A DNA stretch of 41,917 nucleotides from an uncultured Eudoraea sp. (GCA_947258555.1 CAMYJF010000022.1:1-41917); one strand, 5' to 3'; counted from the first letter of the stretch, positions 32,050 through 41,310 are shown. The notes: generated from the sequence alone by a model not told the origin. Made by a program: numbers and translations.

Positions 32050-32793
32050 CTAATTCCAGCGATTTTTATCAAATTGGTTTCTTTTCCAATACCACATCAT
32101 CAGGAACCCAAACAGGGCTCCACCCACATGGGCAAAATGCGCTATTCCACTTCCAAAGATAGGGTAGCCGGTAACGCCGGAAAAAAGGTCAAGGCCTACC
32201 AGGACGGGGATAAAGTATTTTGCTTTGATAGGAATAGGCAAAAAGATCAGGAAAAGTTCACTGTTCGGGTAGGACATACCAAAGGCCACCAGAATTCCAT
32301 AAATGGCACCGGAAGCCCCTACAGCGGGTGTATTATAAGCCCCAAGGAAATTATCTATAGTACTTTGAGACGCCTCACGATACCAATCCGGACTGTATTT
32401 CCCCTCCCCAAGGATCTCCAGTAAGCTCGTTTCCGTAAGGCCTGAGTTAACCAGGGCTTCAACACCTTGGTTGAAATAATAATAATTAACACCGGTGTGG
32501 ATCAAGGCCGCGCCGAGTCCAGCTGAAAAATAAAAGAACAAGAATTTATTCCTGCCCCACATTCTTTCCAAAGGGGAGCCAAACGCCCAGAGGGCATACA
32601 TGTTAAAAAGGATATGCATAAGGCCACCATGCATGAACATATGCGAGATGACCTGCCAAAATTGCCAATTTTCATTTTCAGGAAACCAGAGGGCAAACAA
32701 CTGTATTAATTGATCTCCGTACATTCCCGTGGCAATGAAAAATAGAATATTAATGATCAAGAGGTGCTTGATGGCACCAGTGAGTCTTCCCAT
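32050..32793 (-). CDS. Rhomboid-family intramembrane serine protease B
   Basis: 247 residues. S161 in VGASGAIYG (canonical GxSG) and H222 in AHFAHVGGALFGF form the dyad; MHGGLMHILFNMYALW near residue 54 is the conserved N-terminal motif. A loop of about 50 residues (TGVNYYYFNQGVEALVNSG and so on) separates helices 3 and 4. It lacks the long tail of copy A. It directly abuts mutL upstream and rhomboid A downstream, so the three are one minus-strand transcript. Confidence 0.93.
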   Translation of the reverse strand: MGRLTGAIKHLLIINILFFIATGMYGDQLIQLFALWFPENENWQFWQVISHMFMHGGLMHILFNMYALWAFGSPLERMWGRNKFLFFYFSAGLGAALIHTGVNYYYFNQGVEALVNSGLTETSLLEILGEGKYSPDWYREASQSTIDNFLGAYNTPAVGASGAIYGILVAFGMSYPNSELFLIFLPIPIKAKYFIPVLVGLDLFSGVTGYPIFGSGIAHFAHVGGALFGFLMMWYWKRNQFDKNRWN

Positions 32794-34623
32794 CTAATTG
32801 AATTTATTATCAATGTCGTTCTCAGAAATTACGACATATACTGTTTTATTAAACGGACTGCGTCCCGATTCTGAACATGCGAACAGATCATTTACCAGGC
32901 CTTGTTGTGATGCGATATCCAGGAGGGCGCCGCTCTTAACAGCCATCGCCTTGGACATAGACTTTGCCAGAAGTTCTGTGGTAGAAAATGAGGGCGCAGC
33001 CCCTTCCCTTCGAGTGGCGATCAACTCGTCTATCACAATACCCACTTCCCCTTCTGTGATCTGTATTGGCACTCCGCTTAAAGTCAGTTGCTCTTCTCCT
33101 ATTTCATCGAACAAAAAACCGTGGTCGATAAGTTCCTGTTGAATTTCTCGGATCAGGTTCATATCTGTTTTTGAGAAAGATAGAGACAAAGGGAATAAGA
33201 GTTGTTGACTAACCGTATTCTGTTGGCTTAGCTCTTTAAAAAATTTATCAAATAATATCCGCTGATGTGCGCGGTTTTGATGGATGATCAGCATCCCGGA
33301 TTTGATCGAAGAGACCACATACTTCTGTTTATACTGAAATGTACGTGCCCCAGATTCCGATACAGCCGTCTTAGCAAACATACCCGTTTGCACAGGGTCC
33401 ACTTCCATTTGTGAGCTGATACGCGTTGAACTTTCCAGGTTTTCTGTTTGCAGATAAAGCGCTTCCCATGCCTCCTTAGTTGCTTTTTTAAATCCTGAAG
33501 CCGGTCTTACATTCCCGCTAAATGGATTAAAGGCCCGATCTACTTCAATGGTAGGAGCCTCTGCTCTTTTTTGCTTGAAGGCATAAGGGGTTTCTAAATT
33601 GGGATCTTTTTCAAAGTCAAGGACCGGAGCTACATTAAACTGACCCAGGCTGTGTTTTAATGCCGATCGAAGGATGGCGTACAGGCTGTGGTCATCATGG
33701 AATTTGATCTCTGTTTTTGTCGGGTGAATGTTCACATCAATAGCCGAAGGTTCCATTTCCAGGTATAAAAAATATCCGGGAAAGGTATTGGGTTTGATAA
33801 GGCCTTCAAAGGCGTTCATTACGGCGTGATGCAGGTATGGGCTTTTAATAAAGCGGTTGTTGACAAAGAAGAATTGTTCGCCCCTACTCTTTTTGGCAAA
33901 CTCCGGTTTACAGAGAAAACCGCTCACTTTTACCAATTGGGTTTCTTCCGTAACAGGCACCAATTTTTCATTGGTTTTGGATCCGAATACATGAACTATA
34001 CGCTTACGCAAGTTCGTCTTTGGTAAATTGAAAAGTTCGCTTCCATTCGAATAATATTGGAAGGCAATATCGGGATGCGCAAGAGCTACCCGGTGAAATT
34101 CATCTGTTATGTGCCTGGATTCTACTTGTGGAGATTTCAGGAAATTTCGTCTCGCCGGGATGTTGTAAAACAGATTTTTCACGAGGATAGCTGTGCCCTC
34201 AGGCGTAGCGATGGCTTGCTGGTCTGTTACTTCACTGCCGGCGATACGGATCTCGGCACCTACCTCTTCCTCTTTTGTTCGTGTTTGGAGTTCTACATGG
34301 GCAATGGCCGCAATGCTAGCTAGCGCTTCTCCGCGAAAGCCTTTTGTTTTGAGAGCATATAATTCCTCAGCTGTACTAAGTTTGGAAGTGGCGTGGCGTT
34401 CAAAGCACATGCGAGCATCTGTTGTGCTCATTCCACACCCATTATCCACAACCTGGATCAGGGTTTTTCCGCCATCCTTTACGATAAGTTTGATATGATC
34501 TGCTCCGGCATCGATCGCATTTTCCAAAAGTTCCTTCACGACAGAAGCCGGGCGTTGTACCACTTCCCCTGCAGCGATCTGGTTCGCTACATGATCCGGT
34601 AAAAGTTTAATTATCCCTGCCAT
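32794..34623 (-). CDS. mutL: DNA mismatch repair protein MutL
   Basis: 609 residues. GHKL ATPase motifs: ELLENAIDAGAD (about 31-42), DNGCGM (about 60-65), TKGFRGEALASI (about 89-100) and GTAILVKNLFYNIPARRNFLK (about 143-163). The C-terminal dimerisation domain ends in CSESGRSPFN. I did not see the DQHA-x2-E-x4-E endonuclease metal motif (the corresponding stretch reads IHQNRAHQRILFD), so this MutL may lack nicking activity. Its start overlaps the preceding gene's stop by one base. Confidence 0.95.
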   Translation of the reverse strand: MAGIIKLLPDHVANQIAAGEVVQRPASVVKELLENAIDAGADHIKLIVKDGGKTLIQVVDNGCGMSTTDARMCFERHATSKLSTAEELYALKTKGFRGEALASIAAIAHVELQTRTKEEEVGAEIRIAGSEVTDQQAIATPEGTAILVKNLFYNIPARRNFLKSPQVESRHITDEFHRVALAHPDIAFQYYSNGSELFNLPKTNLRKRIVHVFGSKTNEKLVPVTEETQLVKVSGFLCKPEFAKKSRGEQFFFVNNRFIKSPYLHHAVMNAFEGLIKPNTFPGYFLYLEMEPSAIDVNIHPTKTEIKFHDDHSLYAILRSALKHSLGQFNVAPVLDFEKDPNLETPYAFKQKRAEAPTIEVDRAFNPFSGNVRPASGFKKATKEAWEALYLQTENLESSTRISSQMEVDPVQTGMFAKTAVSESGARTFQYKQKYVVSSIKSGMLIIHQNRAHQRILFDKFFKELSQQNTVSQQLLFPLSLSFSKTDMNLIREIQQELIDHGFLFDEIGEEQLTLSGVPIQITEGEVGIVIDELIATRREGAAPSFSTTELLAKSMSKAMAVKSGALLDIASQQGLVNDLFACSESGRSPFNKTVYVVISENDIDNKFN

Positions 34624-34913
34624 TAACCTGTAGAGAATATGGAAAGATCAAAATCAATGATATACAAGAATATCAGTACCAAAATAGATACGATGATAAT
34701 GATCCTTAATCTCATATGTTTATCTCCGGTTATACTGAGGTCGTGCAGAACATTCTGCCATTTTCGTTTTATTCCGCGATTATTGCCAGTAGTAATTCTG
34801 TACTTATCAAATTTGGGTTCTATTCTAAATGGGTTACCCTCCCCTTTATCGTCGTAATAGCGGGGCGAATATTTGAAAGATTTGTTCTTTCTAAGCCGAT
34901 AAAACTTACCCAT
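34623..34913 (-). CDS. Small conserved membrane protein between ribH and mutL
   Basis: 96 residues from the ATG at 34913 (MGKFYRLRKNKSF). In-frame starts at 34922 and 34928 fall on or inside the -7 element, which argues for 34913. A basic, aromatic N-terminal half (SFKYSPRYYDDKG-x-NPF) precedes one strong membrane helix at about 72-88 (IIIIVSILVLIFLYII). Homologues lie between ribH and mutL in many Flavobacteriia, with no assigned function; some are mislabelled as riboflavin synthase subunits. Confidence 0.7.
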   Translation of the reverse strand: MGKFYRLRKNKSFKYSPRYYDDKGEGNPFRIEPKFDKYRITTGNNRGIKRKWQNVLHDLSITGDKHMRLRIIIIVSILVLIFLYIIDFDLSIFSTG

Positions 34914-34925
34914 CTTCACCATATT

Positions 34926-34933
34926 CAAAGGTA
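34926..34933 (-). promoter_or_regulatory. -7 element ahead of the small membrane protein / mutL / rhomboid transcript
   Basis: TACCTTTG on the minus strand (34933-34926) matches TAnnTTTG. It lies 12 bp from the ATG at 34913 and overlaps the two upstream ATGs. No TTG at a normal -33 distance. Confidence 0.5.
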
Positions 34934-35011
34934 TCTAATTTACAAAAAACGGTCCGAAGGTTGGAACCATATTTTGTTAACATTTTCCCTTATTCCTGGA
35001 AATATCAAAAT

Positions 35012-35488
35012 TTAGAGAGTGGCCATGCGTATAGCGGCAATGGCAGATTCCACACCTTTGTTCCCATGCTTACCGCCGCTGCGGTCCCGTGCTTGCTGTA
35101 AAGTATCGTCAGTAAGAACACAGAAGATCACCGGTGTATCTGATTGCACATTAAGGTCTTTGATGCCCTGGGCCACTGCCTGGCAAACAAATTCAAAATG
35201 CCTTGTCTCCCCCTGGATCACGCTTCCTATGGCAATGACAGCATCAGGTTTATTTTCTTTTATCATGTGCTTACAGCCCATGATCAATTCAAAACTGCCG
35301 GGTACATCTGTTTTAAAAATGTTATTCTGCCACACCCCATTTTCCAGTAAAGTGCTCTGTGCTGCCTCAAACAAACTATTTGTGATCTCAGGATTCCATT
35401 CAGAAACGACCAAGCCCACTTTTAAATGCGATGCGTCGGGCAGGGAATCCTTGTCGTATTCCGATAGATTTGTATGGTCCGTGGCCAC
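35012..35488 (-). CDS. ribH: 6,7-Dimethyl-8-ribityllumazine synthase
   Basis: 158 residues starting with GTG at 35488, overlapping the stop of the TPR gene by one base (TAGTG). EWNPEITNSLFEAA (about 31-44), VPGSFELIMGCKHM (about 64-77), AIGSVIQGETRHFEFVC with the catalytic His in the TRHFE turn (about 86-102) and FCVLTDDTLQQARDR are typical. It condenses 5-amino-6-ribitylaminouracil with dihydroxybutanone phosphate in riboflavin synthesis. No FMN riboswitch is visible and other rib genes are absent. Confidence 0.96.
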   Translation of the reverse strand: MATDHTNLSEYDKDSLPDASHLKVGLVVSEWNPEITNSLFEAAQSTLLENGVWQNNIFKTDVPGSFELIMGCKHMIKENKPDAVIAIGSVIQGETRHFEFVCQAVAQGIKDLNVQSDTPVIFCVLTDDTLQQARDRSGGKHGNKGVESAIAAIRMATL

Positions 35489-36255
35489 TAGTTGGATTTT
35501 TGAGCCATTCCAATGTAGGCATCAATGCTGGCTGCTTCAGCGGAATTGCTATAGGTGTCTTTAATTAACTGAAAGTATTCCAAAGCCTTGTTATGCTGAC
35601 CTATCTCCAGGGAAGTGATCCCTGCTTTCAGTAAAAATCGCGGTGCTGTAAATTCATTGTCGTCATGCTTATAGGCATTTTCATAATACCCCAAAGCATC
35701 TTCAGGCTGACCCAACTGTATAAAGGCATCTCCAATTCCACCGATAGCCAGTGAGCCGGTCACAGCATCTTTAGGCTTGTAGTCTTCCAGGTAGGATATG
35801 GCTTCCTGGTATTGCTGCAGGTTTAAATACGACATCCCTGCTGCGTACGTAGCCAGGTTAGCCGCATCCGTCCCCTTATATTCTTCGATCACGTCCAATA
35901 GACCATACTTTCCATCCGCACCTTCCAATGCCAATCTGAAAAGCGAATCCTTTTCCGTGGTACTGTTGACTGCCTGATTAAAATATTGCTGCGGATAATA
36001 GAGTTCTGCAGAGGCATTTTCGTTCAAAGGTGCTTGAACGAATTGGGTATAGGCCAGATATGCGATCACACAAACGGCAACGACTCCAATAATTCCTAAA
36101 ATATACTTTTGGTTGCGGGCAACCCACTGTTCCGATTTGGATGCAGTTTCATCCAGGGTACTGAATACTTCAGCCGTCGCACTCTTTTGTGCAGCCAGTT
36201 CCCTTTCTTCGGCTTTAGTCTTGGGTTTGTATCCTCGCTTTTTATATGTCGCCAT
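35488..36255 (-). CDS. Membrane-anchored tetratricopeptide repeat protein (YfgM-like)
   Basis: 255 residues from the ATG at 36255 (MATYKKRGYKPK); the frame extends to 36330 but the promoter-like -7 element lies between. A basic, Lys-rich N-terminus is followed by one membrane helix (about 51-69, YILGIIGVVAVCVIAYLAY). Then come several TPR-like helical pairs (for example YLNLQQYQEAISYLEDYKP, AFIQLGQPEDALGYYENAYKHD and LEIGQHNKALEYFQLIKDTY). The layout resembles YfgM-type periplasm-facing TPR proteins. It is co-transcribed with ribH. A chaperone or complex-assembly role is inferred. Confidence 0.85.
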   Translation of the reverse strand: MATYKKRGYKPKTKAEERELAAQKSATAEVFSTLDETASKSEQWVARNQKYILGIIGVVAVCVIAYLAYTQFVQAPLNENASAELYYPQQYFNQAVNSTTEKDSLFRLALEGADGKYGLLDVIEEYKGTDAANLATYAAGMSYLNLQQYQEAISYLEDYKPKDAVTGSLAIGGIGDAFIQLGQPEDALGYYENAYKHDDNEFTAPRFLLKAGITSLEIGQHNKALEYFQLIKDTYSNSAEAASIDAYIGMAQKSN

Positions 36256-36276
36256 TATGCTTATGAATTGGTGGCG

Positions 36277-36311
36277 CAAAAATAATGGATTTATTGAAAA
36301 ATGAAGGTCAA
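36277..36311 (-). promoter_or_regulatory. Promoter of the TPR-ribH transcript
   Basis: TATTTTTG on the minus strand (36284-36277) matches TAnnTTTG. A TTG at 36311-36309 lies 24 nt upstream, slightly beyond the usual spacing. The start codon at 36255 follows after 21 bp. Confidence 0.5.
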
Positions 36312-36371
36312 TTCTTTCGTTTATTTTCAATAATTTGCAAGGCTCACAAGCAATAGCACCTATCCCTGTTC

Positions 36372-37451
36372 ATGTTTCTAAAATCCCTTTCCATTACGAA
36401 TTACAAAAACTTTGAATCTGCCTCCTTCGAATTTGACAAGACGATCAACTGTTTAGTAGGGGATAACGGCAAGGGAAAGACCAATATCCTGGATGCGATC
36501 TACCACCTATCAGTAGGAAAGAGTTATTTCAATCCAATAACCTCTCAGAATATCAGGCACGGGGAAGATTTCTTTGTGATCGAAGGGGTTTTTGAGAAAG
36601 GCAAACGTGAAGAGCGAATTACCTGCAGTGTAAAAAGAGGGCAAAAGAAAAGCATCAAACGCAATAATAAAGCCTATGACAGGCTTTCGGAGCATGTAGG
36701 CCTCTTGCCGGTTGTAATGATATCCCCGTCGGATCGAGACTTGATCTTAGAAGGCAGTGAAACACGCCGAAAATTTATGGACGGGGTTATCAGTCAGTCA
36801 GACAAAGGCTATTTACAAGATCTTATTAAATACAATAAAGTACTAGCACAGCGAAATTCCCTGCTAAAATTTTTCGCCTTGAATCATACGTTCGACTCCG
36901 ATACCCTATCTGTATATGACACCCAAATGGCAGAACTCGGTGAGCGGATTTTTGACAAGCGAAAGGAATTCGTAGATGACTTTGCCCCCATCTTTATGGA
37001 ACAGTACGCGGCCATTTCCGGGAAACAAGAAGACGTATCCCTTACGTATCAAAGTCAGCTTAACCAGGAAGAACTCGGGCCATTGCTTGAGAAACACCTG
37101 CAAAAAGATATGAATTTGCAATACACGACCGCAGGGATCCACAAAGACGACCTGGCTTTTCGGATCAAGGAGTATCCCATCAAAAAATTCGGGAGTCAGG
37201 GCCAGCAGAAATCCTATTTGATCGGGTTGAAATTTGCCCAGTTCTTCTTCTTGAAAAAAATGGCCAAAACCGCGCCTATATTGCTTTTGGATGATGTTTT
37301 TGATAAGCTGGATGAGCAACGTGTAGGGCATATAGTCGGATTGGTAGACCACGAGAATTTTGGACAGATCTTTATCAGTGATACCCATCCCGACAGAACA
37401 GAAAAGGTCGTACAATCTGTGCACCAATCCTATAAAATATTCCCCTTGTAA
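36372..37451 (+). CDS. recF: DNA replication and repair protein RecF
   Basis: 359 residues, matching E. coli RecF (357). Walker [10 protein letters not shown] (31-39), the signature-like [19 protein letters not shown] (about 273-291) and Walker [17 protein letters not shown] (about 301-316) are all present. RecF is an SMC-like ATPase that loads RecA at gaps with RecO and RecR. It is transcribed divergently from the TPR gene and followed two bases later by a lipoprotein gene. No dnaA or dnaN is nearby, unlike the layout in many bacteria. Confidence 0.95.
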   Translation: MFLKSLSITNYKNFESASFEFDKTINCLVGDNGKGKTNILDAIYHLSVGKSYFNPITSQNIRHGEDFFVIEGVFEKGKREERITCSVKRGQKKSIKRNNKAYDRLSEHVGLLPVVMISPSDRDLILEGSETRRKFMDGVISQSDKGYLQDLIKYNKVLAQRNSLLKFFALNHTFDSDTLSVYDTQMAELGERIFDKRKEFVDDFAPIFMEQYAAISGKQEDVSLTYQSQLNQEELGPLLEKHLQKDMNLQYTTAGIHKDDLAFRIKEYPIKKFGSQGQQKSYLIGLKFAQFFFLKKMAKTAPILLLDDVFDKLDEQRVGHIVGLVDHENFGQIFISDTHPDRTEKVVQSVHQSYKIFPL

Positions 37452-37452
37452 G

Positions 37453-37875
37453 ATGCGAAAATCGTTACTGCTTCTTGGGGTTTTGTTACTGTTCAATTGC
37501 GGACCTAAAAACGTACCATTGGAAATGGACAGCCTGAATGGGTATTGGGAGATCGAGGAAGTTCGCTTTCCAGATAAGTCGGTCAAGACCTATGATATAA
37601 GTACAACGATAGATTTTTTCACATATGAGGATGGCAAGGGATTCCGAAAAAAAGTACAGCCGTCCCTGGATGGAACCTATACCACTTCTGATGATGCTAT
37701 ACCCTTTGTTAAGGTAGAAATAGAAGGTACCGTATATTTGCGTTACACGAATGAGCAAGAGAGTTGGGAGGAAGAAGTGCAGCTAGTACAAGCAAATATG
37801 CTGCGCCTGCGCAATGCTGCGGGTATACAATATACCTACAGCAGGTATGAACCCATAGCGATCACCGATGAGTAA
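37453..37875 (+). CDS. Small lipoprotein, lipocalin-like
   Basis: 140 residues from the ATG at 37453, 1 bp after the recF stop. Lipoprotein signal peptide LLLLGVLLLFNC with lipobox Cys16. The mature part opens with LNGYWEIEEVRFPDKSVK (the G-x-W strand of bacterial lipocalin-like proteins). It continues as alternating beta strands, rich in acidic and aromatic residues. Orthologues sit between recF and the DUF721 gene in related genomes (from memory). Ligand unknown. Overlaps the next gene by 8 bp. Confidence 0.75.
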   Translation: MRKSLLLLGVLLLFNCGPKNVPLEMDSLNGYWEIEEVRFPDKSVKTYDISTTIDFFTYEDGKGFRKKVQPSLDGTYTTSDDAIPFVKVEIEGTVYLRYTNEQESWEEEVQLVQANMLRLRNAAGIQYTYSRYEPIAITDE

Positions 37876-38164
37876 ACGATATAAAAATCAACGCAGCCTC
37901 TCAGAGGCCATGAATGAATTCATCCGCAAGAACCACTTACAAAAAGGGATGAATAAGGTAGATGCGCGCCGTGCCTGGAAAGAAGCTATGGGACCGGGTG
38001 TGAACACCTATACTACCCGGGTAGAACTAAAAGATGATATTCTTTATGTGAATCTCTCCTCTTCTGTATTAAGGGAAGAACTCAGCCTGGGCAAAACAAA
38101 GATCATCAAGATCCTGAATGAAGCCCTGGGTAAGGAGTTAATAAAGAAGCTGGTACTGCGTTAG
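37868..38164 (+). CDS. DUF721 family protein (DciA-like)
   Basis: 98 residues. The pattern SLSEAMNEFIRKNHLQKGMNKVDARRAWKEAMGP, then TYTTRVELKDDILYVNLSSSVLREELSLGKTKII, is the DUF721 core. DciA, a DUF721 protein, loads the replicative helicase in bacteria lacking DnaC; whether this short form does so is inferred. The link with recF fits a DNA replication role. It ends 6 bp before the convergent ndk stop with no hairpin between. Confidence 0.85.
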   Translation: MSKRYKNQRSLSEAMNEFIRKNHLQKGMNKVDARRAWKEAMGPGVNTYTTRVELKDDILYVNLSSSVLREELSLGKTKIIKILNEALGKELIKKLVLR

Positions 38165-38170
38165 CGTTTC

Positions 38171-38590
38171 TTAGAAGATTTCCCGGCCAGAGAAATGGAA
38201 GGCACCTTCAATTGTTGCATTCTCATCACTGTCTGAGCCGTGAACCGCATTTTCTCCGATATCTTTAGCAAACAGTTTTCGGATAGTTCCTTCTGCCGCT
38301 TCTGCCGGATTCGTGGCCCCAATTAGCATTCGGAAATCTTCAACGGCATTTTCTTTTTCAAGTATGGCCGCTACAATGGGTCCACGTGTCATAAATGCGA
38401 CAAGCTCTCCGAAGAAAGGACGCTCTTTGTGGATCGCATAGAATTCCTGAGCGTCGCGCTTGCTCATCTGAGTAAACTTCAATGCCTTGATCTTAAACCC
38501 TGCTGAAGTGATCTTTTCGATGATAGGACCAATGTGCCCGTTTTCAACAGCATCTGGTTTGATCATGGTAAATGTCCTCTTTCCGGCCAT
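38171..38590 (-). CDS. ndk: Nucleoside diphosphate kinase
   Basis: 139 residues from the ATG at 38590 ([15 protein letters not shown]). The frame continues upstream to 38635 but crosses the promoter, so that extension is rejected. [17 protein letters not shown] (5-21), [14 protein letters not shown] (about 90-103) and the active-site His in [12 protein letters not shown] (about 114-125) match the family exactly. It balances NTP pools by a phospho-His intermediate. The spelling of the last part ([12 protein letters not shown]) is normal. Confidence 0.97.
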   Translation of the reverse strand: MAGKRTFTMIKPDAVENGHIGPIIEKITSAGFKIKALKFTQMSKRDAQEFYAIHKERPFFGELVAFMTRGPIVAAILEKENAVEDFRMLIGATNPAEAAEGTIRKLFAKDIGENAVHGSDSDENATIEGAFHFSGREIF

Positions 38591-38605
38591 GTGTAAAAAT
38601 TTTGG

Positions 38606-38635
38606 CAAAAATACAGCTTTTGGGAGAACCCACAA
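38606..38635 (-). promoter_or_regulatory. Promoter of ndk
   Basis: On the minus strand TTG (38635-38633), 19 nt, then TATTTTTG (38613-38606). The start codon at 38590 follows 15 bp later. This is one of the best matches in the window to the Bacteroidota consensus. Confidence 0.7.
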
Positions 38636-38637
38636 GC

Positions 38638-39675
38638 CTAATATGTACGGGAGATCTCCTGTAATACCTCACCATTGTCTCCCAGCATCTGGAATTCTAC
38701 CTTCCCTGTAAACGGATGGATGACTACCAAACCAAAACTTTCGGTGAAGACTACTTCCCCGATCCGTGTGGGATTATATTCTCCGGTATAGTCCCTGTAT
38801 GCATGGGTTAAGCCACTGCTTGTAAAATCAATAAGTTCATAAGGAAGGCCTTCGATCTTACCGCCTGAAAATTCTGAAATATGCCGGTCACCGGACAAGA
38901 GGATCGTTCCTTTGGGTTTAGCGCTGGATAATAATTTTTTAAAACGGGTTACTTCATGCGGAAAGTTGGCCCATTTTTCCCAACCGTGATCGGCAGACCA
39001 GAATTGGATACTGCTCATGATCACGTGAAAATCGGCTCCGGAATTTGTCAGCGTCTGACCGAGCCACATCCATTGGGTTTCTCCAAGCAACTCCCCTTCA
39101 CCATCTGCATTAGGTTGGTAGCGCGCGCCCTCTGTACCGTCGGTGAGTGCTGTCCGGAAATACCGCGTATCCAATAAGATCACCCTGATCTTCTTGCCAC
39201 CGGCCCGATAATCGTGATAGGTATATGTTCCTTCCTGGTTTCGCCTGGGGCTATCAGCGGGTACGCCCATAAAATCTAAAAAAGCGTCCTGACTTTCGAC
39301 CTTAGACACATATTCGATCCCGGCGTCGTTCTTACCATAATCATGATCGTCCCAGGTACCAATGATGGGTACTTCCGCAATCAATTTTGCATAATCAGCG
39401 ATCTCATTCTGCTCTTTATACATCTGTCTCATTTTCTCAATATCGTCTGTATCGGCATAAATATTATCTCCTCCCCAGATCCATACATCCGGTTTTGTAT
39501 TTAATATATCATCCCATAATAGATTGGGTCTGAGATGGTCATTACAGGATCCAAAGGCAATGACAAAAGCACCCGGATCTTTAACTTCTGATATATTCGC
39601 ATTGCTGGTTGATTTTTTTGTAGTACAGGAAAAAAGAAAAAGTAGAGAAAGTGTAGAGAGAAATACGATTCGCAT
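38638..39675 (-). CDS. PhoD-like metallophosphatase, lipoprotein
   Basis: 345 residues from the ATG at 39675 ([10 protein letters not shown]), which places the lipobox LFLFSC (Cys17) correctly; starts at 39705 and 39750 would spoil the signal peptide. IAFGSCNDH (about 44-52), [12 protein letters not shown] (about 69-80), [15 protein letters not shown] (about 111-125) and [11 protein letters not shown] near residue 265 are the metal-binding motifs of PhoD-type alkaline phosphatases/phosphodiesterases. Probable location is the outer membrane or periplasm. Substrate may be a phosphodiester, such as a phospholipid head group or teichoic-like polymer (inference). Confidence 0.88.
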   Translation of the reverse strand: MRIVFLSTLSLLFLFSCTTKKSTSNANISEVKDPGAFVIAFGSCNDHLRPNLLWDDILNTKPDVWIWGGDNIYADTDDIEKMRQMYKEQNEIADYAKLIAEVPIIGTWDDHDYGKNDAGIEYVSKVESQDAFLDFMGVPADSPRRNQEGTYTYHDYRAGGKKIRVILLDTRYFRTALTDGTEGARYQPNADGEGELLGETQWMWLGQTLTNSGADFHVIMSSIQFWSADHGWEKWANFPHEVTRFKKLLSSAKPKGTILLSGDRHISEFSGGKIEGLPYELIDFTSSGLTHAYRDYTGEYNPTRIGEVVFTESFGLVVIHPFTGKVEFQMLGDNGEVLQEISRTY

Positions 39676-39735
39676 AGTATTGGCTTTAACAGAGTAAAAA
39701 TACATATTAAGATTTACGCAGATACTATAAAATTG

Positions 39736-39743
39736 TATCTTTG
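39736..39743 (+). promoter_or_regulatory. -7 element abutting the nrnA start (possible leaderless transcript)
   Basis: TATCTTTG matches TAnnTTTG and ends only 5 bp before the ATG at 39749. Transcription would begin at or next to the start codon. A TTTAC at 39713-39717 is the nearest -33 candidate (20 nt). Confidence 0.5.
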
Positions 39744-39748
39744 CGTGC

Positions 39749-40765
39749 ATGAATTCAGCTCAAGTGGCGGCTCTGCAAACCCTGCTCTCCACACCCAAAA
39801 AAATTGCGATTATACCCCATAAAAATCCTGACGGTGATGCTATAGGCTCATCCCTGGGTTTATATCACTATCTCAGACAGCTGGGCAATGATGTTCATGT
39901 GGTGAGTCCGAATGACTATCCGAAATTCCTTAAGTGGATGCCTGGTTCTTCTGATGTTTTGAACTGGGAAAAAGTAAACTCAGACTGCGTAAAAATCCTC
40001 GAAGAGGCGGATGCCATCTTCACCCTCGATTTTAATGATCTGAGTCGAACGGGCGATATGGCTGAATTACTGCAAACACTTCCTACTCCCTTTGTCATGA
40101 TAGACCACCACAGGGAACCTACCGATTATGCACAGATCATGTTCTCAGAACCAGAGATGAGCTCTACTTCTGAAATGGTCTATCACATCATTGACGCTTT
40201 GGGACATAAAAATGCTATTTCGAGGGAAATTGCTTCCTGCCTCTATGCAGGCATTATAACTGATACAGGATCTTTCAAATTTTCAGCGACTACCGTCAGC
40301 ACCCATCATGTTGCCGCTGAGCTTATTGAAAAAGGCGCGGCCAATAATGAGATCCACACATTGATCTATGACAATAATTCGGCAGACCGACTCTATCTTT
40401 TGAGCACTGCCTTACAGAATATGAAGATCTTTCCTGAGTATCATACTTCGTATATGACGCTGAGCGCAGAAGAACTAAAAAAGCACAATTTTAAAAAAGG
40501 TGATACAGAGGGCTTTGTAAACTACGGCCTGTCTATCGACGGTATTGGATTTACTGCGATTTTTATTGAAAATGGCGAAGAGGGACTTATTAAAATATCG
40601 CTGCGTTCCAAAGGCAATTTCGATGTGAATACCTTTGCAAGAGCCCATTTTAATGGAGGCGGCCATAAAAATGCGGCCGGGGGCAGACAGATAGGAACGC
40701 TCGAAGAAACTACTGCGCTATTTGAATCCTTATTACCACAATATAAATCTGAATTATCGTCATGA
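39749..40765 (+). CDS. nrnA: Bifunctional oligoribonuclease / pAp phosphatase (DHH/DHHA1 family)
   Basis: 338 residues. DHH motifs: IIPHKNPDGDAIGSSLG (21-37), TLDFND, MIDHHREPTDY (about 117-127) and GIITDTGSFKFSAT (about 169-182). The DHHA1 domain ends in FARAHFNGGGHKNAAGG. NrnA degrades short RNA and dephosphorylates 3'-phosphoadenosine 5'-phosphate. It overlaps gldI by 4 bp (ATGA), so both are translated from one message; the same pairing is common in Flavobacteriia. Confidence 0.95.
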   Translation: MNSAQVAALQTLLSTPKKIAIIPHKNPDGDAIGSSLGLYHYLRQLGNDVHVVSPNDYPKFLKWMPGSSDVLNWEKVNSDCVKILEEADAIFTLDFNDLSRTGDMAELLQTLPTPFVMIDHHREPTDYAQIMFSEPEMSSTSEMVYHIIDALGHKNAISREIASCLYAGIITDTGSFKFSATTVSTHHVAAELIEKGAANNEIHTLIYDNNSADRLYLLSTALQNMKIFPEYHTSYMTLSAEELKKHNFKKGDTEGFVNYGLSIDGIGFTAIFIENGEEGLIKISLRSKGNFDVNTFARAHFNGGGHKNAAGGRQIGTLEETTALFESLLPQYKSELSS

Positions 40766-41310
40766 AGAAGCTTCTATTCCTGTTGATAGTTGTATTTATA
40801 TTTGGCTGTGAAGGTCCTGAACCCCGAAGACCCGTTCAGGGAAAAACAGATAAATTCATTGAGAAATCTGTTATCCGAAACAGGCAACTACTGGCCCATG
40901 AAGAAGCTGAGATTAAACAAGTGATCGAACAAGATACGCTGCATGAATATCGACAATCCGGTTCAGGTTCCTGGTTTTTTTATGACGTGCGCAATCCCAC
41001 TGATAGCCTGGGTATTGGCCCCGATGATACGGTGACATTTACCTATGCCTTGTCAGGTTTGGCAGAAGAACCTATTTACTCTGAGGAGGAGATCGGTGTG
41101 CAGACGATACGTGTAGATAAAGACGAATTATTTCCCGGTTTACGTGAGGCGATCAAAGTTTTGAGAGATAAAGAGCGAGCAACTTTCCTGTTTCCATCGG
41201 CCATGGGCTATGGATATCCGGGAGATCAAAATAAAATTGGAACCAACGTACCTTTGCGTTGCCGAATTACCATATTGAATGTTCAAAAATCAAAAGATAG
41301 TATCCTTTAA
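40762..41310 (+). CDS. gldI: Gliding motility-associated peptidyl-prolyl isomerase GldI
   Basis: 182 residues. Lipoprotein signal ending FIFGC (Cys16) and an FKBP-type domain in the C-terminal two thirds: DTVTFTYAL, FPGLREAIKVLRDKERATFLFPSAMGYGYPGDQNKIGTNVPLRC. GldI is an envelope FKBP lipoprotein needed for gliding in Flavobacterium johnsoniae and probably helps to fold motility or type IX secretion proteins. This fits the SprB-repeat adhesin at the left end of the window. It overlaps nrnA by 4 bp and is followed by a second isomerase. Confidence 0.92.
   Translation: MKKLLFLLIVVFIFGCEGPEPRRPVQGKTDKFIEKSVIRNRQLLAHEEAEIKQVIEQDTLHEYRQSGSGSWFFYDVRNPTDSLGIGPDDTVTFTYALSGLAEEPIYSEEEIGVQTIRVDKDELFPGLREAIKVLRDKERATFLFPSAMGYGYPGDQNKIGTNVPLRCRITILNVQKSKDSIL

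Noticed and set aside
38591-38635. N-terminal extension of ndk
   Set aside because: It would run through the promoter -7 element, and the family begins at [13 protein letters not shown].
39022-39030. CACGTGAAA, half of a parS site
   Set aside because: The left half does not match the parS palindrome and it lies in the phosphatase gene. With parAB here a parS was expected, but no full site was seen.
39676-39750. N-terminal extension of the PhoD-like lipoprotein
   Set aside because: It would place unrelated residues before a clear lipoprotein signal peptide.
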